15,321 nucleotides of DNA from the NCBI GenBank assembly GCA_937873255.1, contig CALMVM010000441.1:1-15321 (forward strand), read 5' to 3'. The notes below the pieces were generated by a model that did no database searches, had not been told where the DNA came from, and saw only the letters and a list, made by a program, of their open reading frames with translations. This document shows, piece after piece, positions 14,872 to 15,321 of this stretch; within the stretch, counting starts at the first letter, position 1, and every line of letters starts with the position of its first letter. Source of the DNA: an uncultured Verrucomicrobiota bacterium (GTDB lineage Bacteria > Verrucomicrobiota > Verrucomicrobiia > Chthoniobacterales > SZAS-18). A program made the position numbers and the translations under genes.

Positions 14872-15321
14872 GCGGCCGGCGCGCGGTGTTCCTGGACCGC
14901 GATGGCATCATCAACCGGCCTGTCGTGCGCGACGGCCTGCCGTACCCGCCGGACACCGTGGAGGAGTTCGACATTTACGAGGATGTGCCCGAGGGCTGCC
15001 GACGCCTGAAAGCCGCCGGGTTCGTCCTCGTCGTCGCCACCAACCAACCCGATGTCGGCCGCGGCACCCAGAGCCGCGAGCAGGTCGAAGCGATTCACGC
15101 GACGATGCGGGCCGCCCTGCCCGAGATCGACCGGGTCGAGGTCTCGTACGACGCCGGCGGCAGCGGTCCCGCCGCGCCGCGACGCAAACCGGCCCCCGGC
15201 ATGCTCCTGGACGCCGCCGATGCGCTGGGCATCGCGTTGGCGGATTCCTTCATGATCGGCGACCGCTGGCGCGACGTGGATTGCGGGCACGCGGCGGGTT
15301 GCCGCACGGTTTTCCTGGATA
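14868..15321 (+). CDS. gmhB: D,D-heptose 1,7-bisphosphate phosphatase-like HAD hydrolase (3' end outside window)
   Basis: The first 151 codons are visible. HAD motif I is FLDRDGIIN (8-16, with Asp10 and Asp12), motif II is ATNQPDVGRG (57-66), the conserved Lys107 lies in RRKPAPGML (105-113) and motif III is MIGDRWRDVDCG (129-140). NRPVVRDGLPYPP near the start and the RKPxPGM segment are typical of GmhB and the histidinol-phosphatase group. It should remove the C7 phosphate after the HddA kinase step. Known GmhB enzymes carry a zinc-binding Cys/His loop just before RKP; here the loop (91-106) has no Cys or His. ATG 14868 overlaps the gmhA stop. About a fifth of the protein is probably missing at the right end. 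Confidence 0.82.
   Translation, partial: MSGRRAVFLDRDGIINRPVVRDGLPYPPDTVEEFDIYEDVPEGCRRLKAAGFVLVVATNQPDVGRGTQSREQVEAIHATMRAALPEIDRVEVSYDAGGSGPAAPRRKPAPGMLLDAADALGIALADSFMIGDRWRDVDCGHAAGCRTVFLD

Overview
The window is gene-dense, GC-rich bacterial chromosome with almost no intergenic space. No rRNA, tRNA, transposase, phage gene or CRISPR array is visible. Almost none of the start codons has a Shine-Dalgarno sequence in front of it. A secreted TPR protein near the right end (13244-14275) resembles the N-terminal part of secretin-like proteins common in Verrucomicrobiota and Planctomycetota. Together these points suggest a Gram-negative member of the PVC group, probably Verrucomicrobiota. This is an inference; no marker gene is present.

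Left block (1-4998, + strand): a tripartite export operon. It holds the 3' end of one TolC-family outer-membrane factor, a second TolC-family gene broken by a frameshift in a (GC)6 tract, an HlyD/MacA-type periplasmic adaptor, an FtsX/MacB/LolC-type permease and a LolD/MacB-type ATPase. Most junctions overlap by a few bases. The ATPase has Tyr where the D-loop Asp is expected.

Middle (4978-5793 or 5853, - strand): a Wzm/TagG-type ABC-2 permease for polysaccharide export. It is convergent with the ATPase and overlaps it by 21 bp. No Wzt ATPase lies beside it. Its upstream side faces a short divergent region with a good TTGACA promoter candidate for the rightward genes.

Right block (5962-15321, + strand): a nucleotide-sugar operon. 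It begins with a UDP-galactopyranose-mutase-like flavoprotein, a GalE-like extended SDR, a nucleotide-sugar-dehydrogenase homologue lacking the catalytic Cys, a classical SDR and a Gfo/Idh/MocA oxidoreductase. Next come the genes for GDP-D-glycero-alpha-D-manno-heptose: a HddA-like kinase, a HddC-like nucleotidyltransferase, a GmhA-like isomerase and a GmhB-like phosphatase (cut by the window end). A lower-GC gene for a secreted TPR/secretin-N-like protein sits between hddC and gmhA.

Reading: the right block probably makes an activated heptose and remodels it by redox, epimerisation and perhaps ring contraction. The resulting glycan may leave through the Wzm-type permease. The five modifying enzymes beside a complete GDP-heptose set, two of the cluster's enzymes lacking hallmark residues (the Cys-less dehydrogenase homologue and the Zn-ligand-less GmhB), are the best candidate here for an undescribed system. 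No glycosyltransferase is in the window.
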